From: Hydrogenophaga sp. Root209
Lineage (GTDB): Bacteria; Pseudomonadota; Gammaproteobacteria; Burkholderiales; Burkholderiaceae_C
DNA: 64,000 nucleotides
Assembly (NCBI RefSeq): GCF_001428625.1
Contig: NZ_LMIE01000029.1
Coordinates: 459,793-523,792 of the forward strand
Direction of reading: 5' to 3'
Shown here: positions 9,443 through 19,271 of the stretch, piece by piece
Layout of the letters: each line of letters opens with the position of its first letter
How positions within the stretch are numbered: position 1 is the stretch's first letter
Position numbers and translations under genes: made by a program
The notes under the pieces: model-generated
What the model was told of the DNA's origin: nothing
Seen by the model: only the letters and a program-made list of their open reading frames with translations
Databases searched by the model: none

Positions 9443-10441
9443 CTAATAGGCCTCCGTGTCGACCTCGCGGTTGGCCTGCTCGCTGTATCGATTGCCGCGC
9501 ACGGTCTGCTGGTTGATCAGCGCGTCCAGTCGGGCCAGCGTGCCTGCGTCCAGCTTCACGTCTGAAGCCCCCAGGTTCTCGCGCAGATGGTCCTCGCGCG
9601 AGGTGCCGGGAATCGGCAGGATGTCCTGCCCCTGGTGCAGCAGCCAGGCCAGGGCCAACTGAGCCGGCGTGCAGCCCACCTCGTTCGCGATGGCGCGGTA
9701 AGGCGGCAGCAGTTTGAGGTTGGCCGCGAAATGCTCGGGCGTGAAGCGCGGCATGGCGCGACGGATGTCCTTGGCGTCGAAAGCGTTCACGTCCAGGTCA
9801 TCACCGCACAGAAAACCGCGCGCCACCGGGCTGAAGGCCACGAAGGCGATGCCGAACTCGCGGCAGGTGGCCAGCACCGCGATCTCGGGGTTGCGCGTCC
9901 ACAGCGAGTACTCGGTCTGCACGGCGGTGATCGGGTGCACGGCCTGCGCCTTGCGGATGGTGGCGGCGGACACCTCGGACAGTCCCAGCGCGCGCACCTT
10001 GCCCGCGCGCACCAGGTCGCTCATCGCGCCCACGCTGTCTTCCACCGGCACCTGCTTGTCCCAGCGGTGCAGGTAGTAGAGGTCGATCACGTCGGTTTTG
10101 AGGCGGCGCAGGCTGTCTTCGCAGTTCCTGCGGATGGCCTCAGGCCGGCCGTCGATCACGCGCTTCACGCCGTCGTCGAACTGCACGCCGGCCATGCCGC
10201 CCTTGCTGGCCAGCGTGAATTTGCCGCGGTGCTTCGAGAGCACGTTGCCCACATGCGTTTCGCTGGCGCCGAAACCGTACAGCGCCGCGGTGTCGAAGTG
10301 CGTCACGCCCTGGTCGAGCGCGGTGAGCAGCACGCGCTCGGCCTGCTCCTTCGACACTGGCGCGCCGTAGGCGTGGCAGATGTTCATGCAGCCCAGGCCA
10401 ATGGCACTGACCTGGAAGGGGCCGAGTTGTCGTTGCTGCAT
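9443..10441 (-). CDS. Aldo/keto reductase at the end of the protocatechuate operon
   Basis: NADPH-dependent oxidoreductase of 332 aa with an (alpha/beta)8 barrel. The AKR tetrad is visible: Asp and Tyr in FDTAALYG, Lys in LASKGG and His in YYLHRWD. The NADP-binding end reads ILPIPGTSREDHLRENL. It starts 5 bases after the ligC stop on the same strand and is therefore probably co-transcribed. It is not a standard part of the 4,5-cleavage pathway; it may reduce a semialdehyde side product or a ring aldehyde such as vanillin or 4-hydroxybenzaldehyde. That role is inference. Confidence 0.88.
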   Translation of the reverse strand: MQQRQLGPFQVSAIGLGCMNICHAYGAPVSKEQAERVLLTALDQGVTHFDTAALYGFGASETHVGNVLSKHRGKFTLASKGGMAGVQFDDGVKRVIDGRPEAIRRNCEDSLRRLKTDVIDLYYLHRWDKQVPVEDSVGAMSDLVRAGKVRALGLSEVSAATIRKAQAVHPITAVQTEYSLWTRNPEIAVLATCREFGIAFVAFSPVARGFLCGDDLDVNAFDAKDIRRAMPRFTPEHFAANLKLLPPYRAIANEVGCTPAQLALAWLLHQGQDILPIPGTSREDHLRENLGASDVKLDAGTLARLDALINQQTVRGNRYSEQANREVDTEAY

Positions 10442-10446
10442 GGCGC

Positions 10447-11409
10447 TCAGCCGTTCGCGTTCAATTGCTGCTCCAGCTTGTGCAGCACCTCGTAGCAGGC
10501 GAACACCCTGGCCACGCTGGAGTTGGGCTCGCGGCCTTCCTGAATGGAGGCGAAGAACTCGCGGTCCTGCAGCTCGATACCGTTCATGCTCACCGCCACC
10601 TTCGACACATCGATCTTCTCTTCCTTGCCGTTGAACAGGTCGTCGTAGCGCGCGAGGTAGGTTGCGGTGTCACCGATGTAGCGGAAGAAGGTGCCCAGCG
10701 GGCCATCGTTGTTGAACGAGAGCGAGAGCGTGCAGATCGCGCCGTTGGCCGCCTTGAGCTGGATGCTCATGTCCATGGCGATGCCCAGCGTGGGGTGGAT
10801 CGGGCCCTGCACCGCATTGGCCTGCACGATCGGGCTGCCGCATTGGTAGGCAAACAGATCGACTGTGTGCGCTGCGTGGTGCCACAGCAGGTGGTCGGTC
10901 CAGCTGCGCGCCTGGCCCAGCGCGTTGGTGTTGGTGCGGCGGAAGAAGTAGGTCTGCACATCCATCTGCTGGATGTTGAACCTGCCGGCCGTGATCTCGT
11001 TGTGCACGTACTGGTGGCTGGGATTGAAGCGGCGCGTGTGGCCGCACATGGCCACCAGGCCGGTCTGCTTCTGCAGCGCGATCACATCCTGCGCGCCCTT
11101 GAGGCTGTCGGCCAGGGGAATCTCCACCTGCACGTGTTTGCCGGCCCGCAGGCAAGCCAGGGTCTGCTCGGCGTGCATCTGCGTGGGTGTGCAGAGGATG
11201 ACGGCGTCCAGCTCCTTGAGCGCGAGCGATTCGGACAGCTCGGTGGTGACGTGGCCGATGCCGTATTTGGCCGCCACTTCCTTCGTCTTGTCGAGATCGC
11301 GGCTGATGAGCGAGACCACTTCCACGCCGTCGATGTTCTTGATGCCGTCCAGGTGCTTGATGCCGAAGGCACCGGCACCGGCGAGGGCGACTTTGATGGT
11401 TTTGCTCAT
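10447..11409 (-). CDS. ligC: 4-carboxy-2-hydroxymuconate-6-semialdehyde dehydrogenase
   Basis: Oxidises the ring-cleavage product CHMS (as its cyclic hemiacetal) with NAD(P)+ to 2-pyrone-4,6-dicarboxylate, the second step of the protocatechuate 4,5-cleavage pathway. The protein (320 aa, usual length) is a Gfo/Idh/MocA oxidoreductase: Rossmann motif GAGAFGIKH at residues 11-19, EIPLADS at the end of the nucleotide-binding half, and a C-terminal substrate domain. One base separates it from ligB. The order ligA-ligB-ligC matches pmdABC of Comamonas. Confidence 0.93.
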   Translation of the reverse strand: MSKTIKVALAGAGAFGIKHLDGIKNIDGVEVVSLISRDLDKTKEVAAKYGIGHVTTELSESLALKELDAVILCTPTQMHAEQTLACLRAGKHVQVEIPLADSLKGAQDVIALQKQTGLVAMCGHTRRFNPSHQYVHNEITAGRFNIQQMDVQTYFFRRTNTNALGQARSWTDHLLWHHAAHTVDLFAYQCGSPIVQANAVQGPIHPTLGIAMDMSIQLKAANGAICTLSLSFNNDGPLGTFFRYIGDTATYLARYDDLFNGKEEKIDVSKVAVSMNGIELQDREFFASIQEGREPNSSVARVFACYEVLHKLEQQLNANG

Positions 11410-11410
11410 G

Positions 11411-12720
<1,310 letters not shown>

Positions 12721-12721
12721 T

Positions 12722-13636
12722 TCAGTTCTCCTCAGGCCAGTACAGGCGCATCGGGTTTTCAACAAGCAACTTCTTCTGCGCATCGGCGCTGGGCGCGATC
12801 TGCGGAATGAAGTCCACCAGCAGGCCGTCGTCGGGCATGTGGTCCTTCAGGTTGGGGTGTGGCCAGTCGGTGCCCCAGAGCACGCGATCGGGGAACTCGT
12901 CCACCACGCGGCGCGCGAACGGCACCACGTCCTGGTAGGCGGCCTGCTCGCCGTCCAGGGCCTTGGGACCGGTGACCGACAGACGCTCAGGGCAGCTTAC
13001 CTTGCTCCACACGTTGGGGTGCTGGCGCATGAATTTCAGGAACAGCTCGAACTCGGGGCCGTCCACCGGCTTGCTCACATCGGGGCGCCCCATGTGGTCC
13101 ACCACCACGGTGGTGGGCAGCGCGGTGAAGAAGTCCCACAGCTCGGGCAGATCCACCGCCTCGAAGTAGATGACCACATGCCAACCCAGCTTCTGGATGC
13201 GCGCGGCGATCTCCATCAGCTCGTCCTTGGGCGTGAAGTCCACCAGACGCTTGACGAAGTTGAAGCGCACGCCGCGCACGCCGGCGGCGTGCAGAGCTTG
13301 CAACTCGTCGTCGGTGACGCTGCGCTTGACGGTGGCCACGCCTCGCGCCTTGCCGTCGCTGTTCACCAGCGCATCGACCAGCGCGCGGTTGTCGGCGCCG
13401 TGGCAGGTGGCCTGCACCACCACGTTGCGCGCGAAGCCCAGGTGGTCGCGCAACGCGAACAGCTGCGCCTTGCTCGCGTCACACGGCGTGTACTTGCGCT
13501 CCGGGGCGTAGGGAAATTCGGCGCCGGGGCCGAACACGTGGCAGTGCGCGTCCACGCTGCCGGCGGGCAGCTTGAAGCGTGGCTTGCTCGGGCCGTCGTA
13601 CCAGTCGAGCCAGCCAGGGGTCTTTTCGAATGTCAT
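12722..13636 (-). CDS. ligI: 2-pyrone-4,6-dicarboxylate hydrolase
   Basis: Hydrolyses the PDC lactone to 4-oxalomesaconate. Amidohydrolase-superfamily barrel of 304 aa. The HxH motif lies in VDAHCHVFGPG (about residues 29-39), a conserved Arg/Tyr region AEFPYAPERKYTPCDA follows, and the C-terminal catalytic Asp is in VLWGTDWPHPN. Same operon as ligAB; it is separated from the upstream ligK by a 99-base gap that contains a palindromic repeat. Equivalent to pmdD. Confidence 0.94.
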   Translation of the reverse strand: MTFEKTPGWLDWYDGPSKPRFKLPAGSVDAHCHVFGPGAEFPYAPERKYTPCDASKAQLFALRDHLGFARNVVVQATCHGADNRALVDALVNSDGKARGVATVKRSVTDDELQALHAAGVRGVRFNFVKRLVDFTPKDELMEIAARIQKLGWHVVIYFEAVDLPELWDFFTALPTTVVVDHMGRPDVSKPVDGPEFELFLKFMRQHPNVWSKVSCPERLSVTGPKALDGEQAAYQDVVPFARRVVDEFPDRVLWGTDWPHPNLKDHMPDDGLLVDFIPQIAPSADAQKKLLVENPMRLYWPEEN

Positions 13637-13656
13637 TCGGTGGTGCTCCGGTTACT

Positions 13657-13728
13657 CCGTTCACCCTGAGTCTGTCGAAGGGTTCACCAAGGTGTTGGTG
13701 ACGGCTTCGACAGGCTCAGCCCGAACGG
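13657..13728. repeat. REP-like palindromic repeat between ligK and ligI
   Basis: Two 24-base arms (13657-13680 and 13705-13728) are inverted copies of each other with four mismatches, separated by 24 bases. The core CTGTCGAAG / CTTCGACAG is the widespread betaproteobacterial intergenic palindrome. It can form a long mRNA hairpin inside the operon. Confidence 0.8.
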
Positions 13729-13735
13729 GGGATTT

Positions 13736-14419
13736 TCAGTCGACGTATTTCAGGCCTGCGGCCGCCAGCGGCTCGCGCATCTTGTACATGTCCAACCCCA
13801 GCACGCCGCTGGCCAGCTTGGCGCGCTTCTCACCCTCGAAGCTCTCGCGCTTGCGCGCGGCTTCCAGCGTGGTGGCGGCGCGCGCCGCGGGCACGCAGAC
13901 CACACCATCGTCGTCGGCCACGATCACGTCGCCAGGCGTCACCAGCATGCCCGCGCAAACGATGGGGATGTTCACCGAACCCAGCGTGGCCTTGATCGTG
14001 CCCTTGCTGCTGATGGCCTTGCTCCAGACCGGAAAGCCCATCCTCTGCAGCTCCTTCACGTCGCGCACGCCACCATCGATGATGAGCGCACGAGCACCGC
14101 GCGCCTGGAACGAAGTGGCCAGCAGATCGCCGAAGAAGCCGTCGGTGCACTCCGCGGTGACCGTGGCCACCACGATGTCGCCCGGCTGGATTTGTTCGGC
14201 GGCCACATGCATCATCCAGTTGTCGCCGGGCTGCAGCAGCACGGTCACGGCCGTGCCGCTCACCTGCTGGCCCGGGTAGATGGGACGCATGTAGGGCTTG
14301 AGCAGGCCCACGCGGCCCATGGCCTCGTGGACGGTGGCCGAGCCCAGCGCGGCCAGGCCATCGGCGGCTGCGCGGTCGGCGCGGGTGATGTTGCGGTAAA
14401 CGACGCCCAGTTCGTACAT
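13736..14419 (-). CDS. ligK: 4-carboxy-4-hydroxy-2-oxoadipate aldolase / oxaloacetate decarboxylase
   Basis: Last step of the 4,5-cleavage pathway: cleaves CHA to pyruvate and oxaloacetate, and also decarboxylates oxaloacetate. RraA-like class II aldolase of 227 aa, usual length. Family signatures are [15 protein letters not shown] at the N-terminus, the glycine-rich [21 protein letters not shown], and [11 protein letters not shown], which supplies the Asp/Arg metal and substrate site. One base from ligJ upstream. Equivalent to pmdF. Confidence 0.93.
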   Translation of the reverse strand: MYELGVVYRNITRADRAAADGLAALGSATVHEAMGRVGLLKPYMRPIYPGQQVSGTAVTVLLQPGDNWMMHVAAEQIQPGDIVVATVTAECTDGFFGDLLATSFQARGARALIIDGGVRDVKELQRMGFPVWSKAISSKGTIKATLGSVNIPIVCAGMLVTPGDVIVADDDGVVCVPAARAATTLEAARKRESFEGEKRAKLASGVLGLDMYKMREPLAAAGLKYVD

Positions 14420-14420
14420 G

Positions 14421-15455
14421 TCAGATCCCCTTCGCTTTCAAGCGTGTATCCAGCCGTGAAAAAACCCGGCGCACATTGCCTTCGTAGATCTGGTGCTTGT
14501 CGTCCGCACTCAGGATCTTCGACGCTTCGATGTAGCGCTTGGTGTCGTCGTAATAGTTGCCCGTGGTCGGGTCGATGCCACGCACCGCGCCGATCATCTC
14601 GCTGGCGAACAGCACGTTCTTCACCGGGATCACGGTGTTGAGCAGGTCGATGCCGGGCTGGTGGTAGACGCAGGTGTCGAAGAACACGTTGTTCATCACG
14701 TGCGTGTCCAGCAGCGGCTTCTTCATCTCCTGCGCCAGGCCGCGGAAGCGACCCCAGTGGTAGGGCACCGCGCCGCCGCCGTGCGGGATCAGGAACTTCA
14801 GCGTCGGGAAATCCTTGAACAGGTCACCTTGAATGAGCTGCATGAAAGCCGTGGTGTCGGCGTTGAGGTAGTGCGCGCCGGTGGTGTGGAAGCAGGCGTT
14901 GCAGCTGGTGCTCACGTGGATCATGGCCGGCAGGTCGTGCTCCACCATCTTCTCGTAGATGGGGTACCAGTGCTTGTCGGTCAGCGGCGGGCTGGTCCAG
15001 TGGCCGCCCGAAGGATCGGGGTTGAGGTTGATGCCGACCGCGCCGTAAGTCTTGACGCACTTCTCCAGCTCGGGGATGCAGGTGGCCGGATCAACACCCG
15101 GGCTCTGCGGCAGCATGGCCACGGGCACGAAGTGATCGGGGAACAGCTCGCTCACGCGAAAGCACAGCTCGTTGCAGATCGCGGCCCAGGTGCTGGAGAC
15201 GTTGAAGTCGCCGATGTGGTGGGCCATGAAGCTCGCGCGCGGCGAGAACAGCGTGATGTCGCTGCCGCGTTCCTTCATCAGCTTGAGCTGGTTGGTCTCG
15301 ATGGACTCGCGCAGCTCGTCGTCGCTGATTTTCAGATCCGCCACTTTGGGCATGCTAGAGGGATCCTGGATGCCGGCGATCTGCTGGTTGCGCCAGTTTT
15401 CCAGCGCCTTGGGCGCCGTGGTGTAGTGGCCGTGGCAATCGATGATGAGGCTCAT
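14421..15455 (-). CDS. ligJ: 4-oxalomesaconate hydratase
   Basis: Adds water to 4-oxalomesaconate to give 4-carboxy-4-hydroxy-2-oxoadipate. Zinc-dependent amidohydrolase-superfamily protein of 344 aa. Visible residues: IDCHGHYTT (HxH metal ligands, about 5-9), the middle His in [35 protein letters not shown], and the Glu of [15 protein letters not shown]. This is the LigJ type, not the unrelated GalB type. Equivalent to pmdE and followed directly by ligK. Confidence 0.93.
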   Translation of the reverse strand: MSLIIDCHGHYTTAPKALENWRNQQIAGIQDPSSMPKVADLKISDDELRESIETNQLKLMKERGSDITLFSPRASFMAHHIGDFNVSSTWAAICNELCFRVSELFPDHFVPVAMLPQSPGVDPATCIPELEKCVKTYGAVGINLNPDPSGGHWTSPPLTDKHWYPIYEKMVEHDLPAMIHVSTSCNACFHTTGAHYLNADTTAFMQLIQGDLFKDFPTLKFLIPHGGGAVPYHWGRFRGLAQEMKKPLLDTHVMNNVFFDTCVYHQPGIDLLNTVIPVKNVLFASEMIGAVRGIDPTTGNYYDDTKRYIEASKILSADDKHQIYEGNVRRVFSRLDTRLKAKGI

Positions 15456-15492
15456 GTTGTCTCCTGGGGTTCTTGTTCTGGTCTGAAAGGGC

Positions 15493-16209
15493 TCACGCAG
15501 GCTCCATGCCCTGGCGTCGCATGGCCTCGGCGGCCTGCGGCGCGGTCATGTGGTCGAGCATCGCGCGCACCGCTTCGGCCTGGGCCGATTGCACCGGGAT
15601 GCCGGCGGAAAAGGTGGTGACGATCTGGATGGCCGGGGGCAAGGGGCCGGCAATGGTGATGCCGCTCACGCCCAGCAGTTCGCTGAGCTGCTGGAAGCCC
15701 AGCTCCACCTTGCCGCTGGCCACGAGCGAGGCCACCGGCACGCCGGGCGGCGCTTGCACGATGCGCCCCTGCACCTGCTCGGCAATGCCCCAGCGTTCAA
15801 AGAGTTTGATCAGCGCCACGCCGCTGGGCCCGGTGGAATGGCTGATGCTGCGCGCGGCCAGCACGGCACTGCGCACCGCGTCTTCCGAGGCCAGGTCGGG
15901 CACGGGGCTGCCTTCGCGCACGGCCGCGGCCACACCCGAGCGCACCAGATCCACCCGGCTGCCAGGCCGCAGGTGCCCGCTGGCGATCAGTTTGTCGATG
16001 GCGTCGGACGCCAGGATCACGACATCAAAGGCTTCACCGGCTTGCACCCGTTTGGCGGCGTCCACGCCTCCCACCGATTCGATCGCCACCGACACGCCGC
16101 TGGCGGCCTCGAAGGCGACCACCAGCTCGGCCAGCACCTGGCGCGTCGCCATGGACGAGATGCCCTTGAGGCGGGTGTTGACGGCGGTAGCGGCAGAGGT
16201 GTTCGGCAT
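15493..16209 (-). CDS. ModA-like substrate-binding protein without a signal peptide, first gene of the lig operon
   Basis: 238-aa protein of the molybdate-binding ModA/COG0725 fold. Features: LVVAFEAASGVSVAIESVGG, GEAFDVVILASDAID, a SISHSTGPSG hinge, and VELGFQQLSELL near the C-terminus. No signal peptide or lipobox is visible, so unlike ABC receptors it should be cytoplasmic. It starts the operon opposite the LysR gene and ends 37 bases before ligJ. Its biochemical role is unknown; solitary ModA-like proteins are common in aromatic catabolic operons. It stands where Comamonas pmd operons carry the oxalomesaconate tautomerase and transporter genes. Confidence 0.75.
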   Translation of the reverse strand: MPNTSAATAVNTRLKGISSMATRQVLAELVVAFEAASGVSVAIESVGGVDAAKRVQAGEAFDVVILASDAIDKLIASGHLRPGSRVDLVRSGVAAAVREGSPVPDLASEDAVRSAVLAARSISHSTGPSGVALIKLFERWGIAEQVQGRIVQAPPGVPVASLVASGKVELGFQQLSELLGVSGITIAGPLPPAIQIVTTFSAGIPVQSAQAEAVRAMLDHMTAPQAAEAMRRQGMEPA

Positions 16210-16290
16210 GGGCTTGGGTAGGAGTCGGTGGATTGTGAACCTTGCCTCTCCGCGAGAAAAGTCACATGACCGGCTAGCAGCTAGAACGAA

Positions 16291-16306
16291 ATTACATAAC
16301 TATGAT
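16291..16306. promoter_or_regulatory. Candidate LysR-type T-N11-A site between the regulator and the lig operon
   Basis: ATTACATAACTATGAT is an imperfect dyad containing T-N11-A and the inner palindrome CATA-AC-TATG. It lies in the 135-base divergent promoter region, about 40 bases before the LysR start. The flanking CTAGCAGCTAG and GTCACATGAC are further short dyads. Confidence 0.35.
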
Positions 16307-16344
16307 CAACACCTGTCTGCACCTTTCGTTCCACCTCCGGCACC

Positions 16345-17247
16345 ATGGACCTCAAGCAACTCGAATACTTTGTGCGTGTGGCCGAACTGGGCAGCTTCAC
16401 CCGGGCCTCGATGGCGCTGAACGTGGCGCAGCCCGCGCTATCGCGCCAGGTGCGCCTGCTCGAGGTGGAGCTGCGGCAGAACCTGCTGGTGCGCAACGGC
16501 CGGGGTGCCACGCCCACGGAGGCGGGCAAGCTGCTGCTGGCGCATGGGCGCGGCATCCTGCACCAGGTGCAGCGCGCGCGCGAAGAGCTGGGCCGGGTGC
16601 GCGGCGCGCTCGCCGGTCGTGTGGCCATCGGCCTGCCACCAAGCCTCGCCCGGGTGCTCACCGTGCCGCTCACGCGCGCATTCCGCGCGCAGTTGCCCGA
16701 GGCCAGCCTGTCCATCAGCGAAGCGCTGTCGGTCACCATGCTGGAGTGGTTGACCACCGGGCGGCTGGACATCGCGGTGCTCTACAACGCACAGCCCGCC
16801 TCCGAGATCGACATCCACCCGCTGCGCGACGAAGAGTTGCTGCTGGTGGAGTCGCGCCCGCCGGGGCTGAGCGAAGACCCGCCCACGGCCATCAGCCTGC
16901 GCGAGGTGGCCAACATGCCGCTGGTGATCCCCAGTCGGCCCAATGCGATTCGCATGCAGGTGGAAACCGAGATGGCGAACCTGGGCTGCCGGCCCACCGT
17001 GGCACTGGAGATCGATGGGGTATCGGCCATTCTTGATCTCGTGGCCGATGGCGCGGGCGCCGCCCTGCTCTCGCGCAACGCGGTGGCCAGCTCGATCCGC
17101 CCCTCGGCCTACCGCATCCGCACCGTCAGCCCACCGCTGAAAACCCGGCTGTGCCTGGCCACCAGTTCGCAACGACCGGCCACGCTCACGCAGCAAAAGA
17201 CGCTGGAGCTGATCCGCCAGACGCTGGACGCGCTGAACGCACGGTGA
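16345..17247 (+). CDS. LysR-family regulator of the protocatechuate operon (LigR/PmdR-like)
   Basis: Transcription factor of 300 aa. N-terminal HTH: MDLKQLEYFVRVAELGSFTR, then QPALSRQVRLLEVELRQNLL (residues 1-60). The substrate-binding domain runs from about residue 90 to 295 and contains GLPPSLARVLTVPLTRAF and VADGAGAALLSRNAVASS. It resembles the NAC/Cbl-like subgroup common in Burkholderiales. Divergent position 135 bases from the operon supports its being the pathway activator, with protocatechuate or a metabolite as inducer (inference). It converges with the next gene, 7 bases apart. Confidence 0.88.
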   Translation: MDLKQLEYFVRVAELGSFTRASMALNVAQPALSRQVRLLEVELRQNLLVRNGRGATPTEAGKLLLAHGRGILHQVQRAREELGRVRGALAGRVAIGLPPSLARVLTVPLTRAFRAQLPEASLSISEALSVTMLEWLTTGRLDIAVLYNAQPASEIDIHPLRDEELLLVESRPPGLSEDPPTAISLREVANMPLVIPSRPNAIRMQVETEMANLGCRPTVALEIDGVSAILDLVADGAGAALLSRNAVASSIRPSAYRIRTVSPPLKTRLCLATSSQRPATLTQQKTLELIRQTLDALNAR

Positions 17248-17254
17248 AACGCCG

Positions 17255-18157
17255 TCAGGTGTTCGGCTTGTCGAGCACGTGCATGCGGTCTGCGTAGGCC
17301 CGCCAGTCCGGCTTGTCGGGCAGGTCGACAAAGGCCCCGGCCCGGGCCTTGCCCGCCATCCAGTCGTGCTTGTCGGCAATGGCGCTGGCCATCACCGGCT
17401 CAAACCCCGCCTCGCGCACCGTCTGAGCTGCCTCGCGCATCTCTTGCGCGCGGCGCTGGCCGTGCTGCGCCACGCGGCTGAAGAAGTAGCTGCCCTGCTG
17501 CTGCCAGTCGATGCCGGGAAAAGTCTCCTGCAGCATGGCGATCATGGCATCTTCCACACCGTAGTGGCGCGCGGTGGCGTAGCTTTCCAGCACCAGCGCC
17601 TCCAGGCCCTTGATCATCACGCTGCGGCACATCTTGGTGGCCGAGGCCACGCCGATGCGCTCGCTGGCCACCTTCACGTCCATGCCCCAGGCCAGCAGCT
17701 GTTCGGCCAGCTCGCTCGCATGTGCGCCGCCCAACAGCATGGGCACGCGCAGGCCGTGTGGCGGCACCGAGGTCATCACGCCGGCTTCCACGTAACGGCC
17801 ACCCGCCGCGTCCACCAGTTCGGCGGCCTGCTGCTTGGTGCCGGGCGAGGCAGAGTTCAGATCGAGAAAGAAGGCCTCGGGCTGGATGTCGGCCGCCGCC
17901 TCGAAGGCCACCGCCAAGGTGCTAGAAGCGGTGACCGCGGAGATCACCAGCGTGGCCTGGGCGCACAGTTCGGCAGTACTCGCGCACACATGAACGCCTT
18001 GTGCGGCTGCAACCGAATGCAGCTCGCCGCGCTGCCGAGGGTCGTCGAACTTCAAGTCCCAAACACCGACCCAACCAACCCCGGCGTTTTTCAAGCCGGC
18101 CGCAAAGATGCGACCCACCTCGCCGTAGCCCACGATGCCGACGCGTTGAGTGGTCAT
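17255..18157 (-). CDS. NAD(P)-dependent oxidoreductase with DUF1932 domain
   Basis: 6-phosphogluconate/beta-hydroxyacid dehydrogenase-type protein of 300 aa. N-terminal Rossmann motif GIVGYGEVGRIFAAGL (7-22). DLNSASPGTKQQAAEL matches the substrate-binding signature of the superfamily. The catalytic Lys region is VASATKMCRSVMIKGLEAL, followed by the all-helical DUF1932 C-terminal domain. Substrate unknown. It lies downstream of the Bug receptor and TRAP genes on the same strand, separated from them by a hairpin repeat, so it may act on whatever they import. Confidence 0.82.
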   Translation of the reverse strand: MTTQRVGIVGYGEVGRIFAAGLKNAGVGWVGVWDLKFDDPRQRGELHSVAAAQGVHVCASTAELCAQATLVISAVTASSTLAVAFEAAADIQPEAFFLDLNSASPGTKQQAAELVDAAGGRYVEAGVMTSVPPHGLRVPMLLGGAHASELAEQLLAWGMDVKVASERIGVASATKMCRSVMIKGLEALVLESYATARHYGVEDAMIAMLQETFPGIDWQQQGSYFFSRVAQHGQRRAQEMREAAQTVREAGFEPVMASAIADKHDWMAGKARAGAFVDLPDKPDWRAYADRMHVLDKPNT

Positions 18158-18204
18158 TCCGCTGCTCCAGATCGGCTACGCGAGAAGCAGCCCCTCAAGC
18201 GGTG

Positions 18205-18276
18205 CCGCGGAACCGGCTCTGCCGGGCCGCAGGCGCCGCCCCCCTTGAGGGGGTCGCGCGCAGCGCGGCGGGGGTG
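18205..18276. repeat. Hairpin-rich intergenic repeat, copy 1
   Basis: Contains, in order, an ACCGGCTCTGCCGGGCC hairpin, CCCCCTTGAGGGGG and a CGCGCAGCGCGGCGGGGG block. The same three modules recur at 34.4, 40.9, 52.5 and 62.4 kb. It lies between the Bug gene and the DUF1932 gene. Confidence 0.8.
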
Positions 18277-18277
18277 T

Positions 18278-19264
18278 TCATTGTTTCGGGATACCCGCGC
18301 GGTCGATCACCGCACCCCAGCGACGGATGTCGGAAGCCAGCAGCGCGGCGGCCTGCTCGGGGGTGGACGAGCGCGCGTCGATGTTGAGACCGCGCAGCTT
18401 TTCGCGCACGGCCGGATCGGCCAGGGCCGTGGCGATCTCGCGCTGCAGGCGGTCCACCACCGGGCGCGGTGTCTTCGACGGCACGGCCAAAGCGTTCCAT
18501 GACGAGGCAACGAACTCCTTCACGCCCGACTCCACCGCGGTCGGCACCTCGGGCAACACGATGGAACGCTTCTCGCCGGTCACGGCCAGGGCACGCACCG
18601 CGCCACTCTTGATCTGCGTCAGCATGGGGGCCAGGATTTCAACGGCCACGTCGACCTGCTTGCCGCGGACCGCGCCGATCAGCGCCGGCGAGCCGTTGAA
18701 GGGCACGACCTGCACGTCGACGTCGGCGGTGCTCTTGAACAGCTCGGCCGCCAGGTTCTGCGTGCTGCCGATGTTGATGCTGCCGACGTTGAGCTTTCCG
18801 GGGTTGGCCTTGGCATGGGCAACCAGCTCACCCAGGGTCTTGAAGGGTGAGTCCGAGGGCACCACCACAACAATGTCGAAATAGCCGAGCGTGGAGACCG
18901 GCGTGAAGTCCTTGACCGTGTCGAACGGCAGGCTCTTGAACAGGCCGGCGGTGACCGCCGTGCCGTTGGACATGAGGAACATGGTGTGGCCGTCGGGCTC
19001 GGAGCGCGCCACCGTATCGGCCGCCACCACGCCACCGGCGCCAGGCCGGTTCTCGATCACCACCGACTGCGCGAGCAGCTCGGAGAGCTTCTGCGCCACG
19101 ATGCGCGCGGTCAGGTCACCCACGCCACCGGCGGCAAACGGTACGACGATGCGCAGCGTCTTCGAGGGGAAGGCGGCTTGTGCGTGAGCAGGCCCGGCTG
19201 CCAACGCGGCCAGGGAGAGTGCAGCGCCGAGCAGCGTGCGGCGATTCAAATGTCGACTGTTCAT
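18278..19264 (-). CDS. Bug/TctC-family periplasmic solute receptor
   Basis: Extracytoplasmic receptor of 328 aa for a carboxylate. Tat-like signal (NRRTLLGAALSLAAL, cleavage after AHA). Mature features are the Bug fold start FPSKTLRIVVPFAAGGVGDLTAR, GAGGVVAADTVARSEPDGHT, and FVASSWNALAVPSKTPRPVV. No TctA/TctB membrane genes are present; it sits 7 bases after the TRAP large permease gene. Orphan Bug receptors are very abundant in Comamonadaceae. Ligand unknown. Confidence 0.9.
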   Translation of the reverse strand: MNSRHLNRRTLLGAALSLAALAAGPAHAQAAFPSKTLRIVVPFAAGGVGDLTARIVAQKLSELLAQSVVIENRPGAGGVVAADTVARSEPDGHTMFLMSNGTAVTAGLFKSLPFDTVKDFTPVSTLGYFDIVVVVPSDSPFKTLGELVAHAKANPGKLNVGSINIGSTQNLAAELFKSTADVDVQVVPFNGSPALIGAVRGKQVDVAVEILAPMLTQIKSGAVRALAVTGEKRSIVLPEVPTAVESGVKEFVASSWNALAVPSKTPRPVVDRLQREIATALADPAVREKLRGLNIDARSSTPEQAAALLASDIRRWGAVIDRAGIPKQ

Positions 19265-19271
19265 GATTTGT

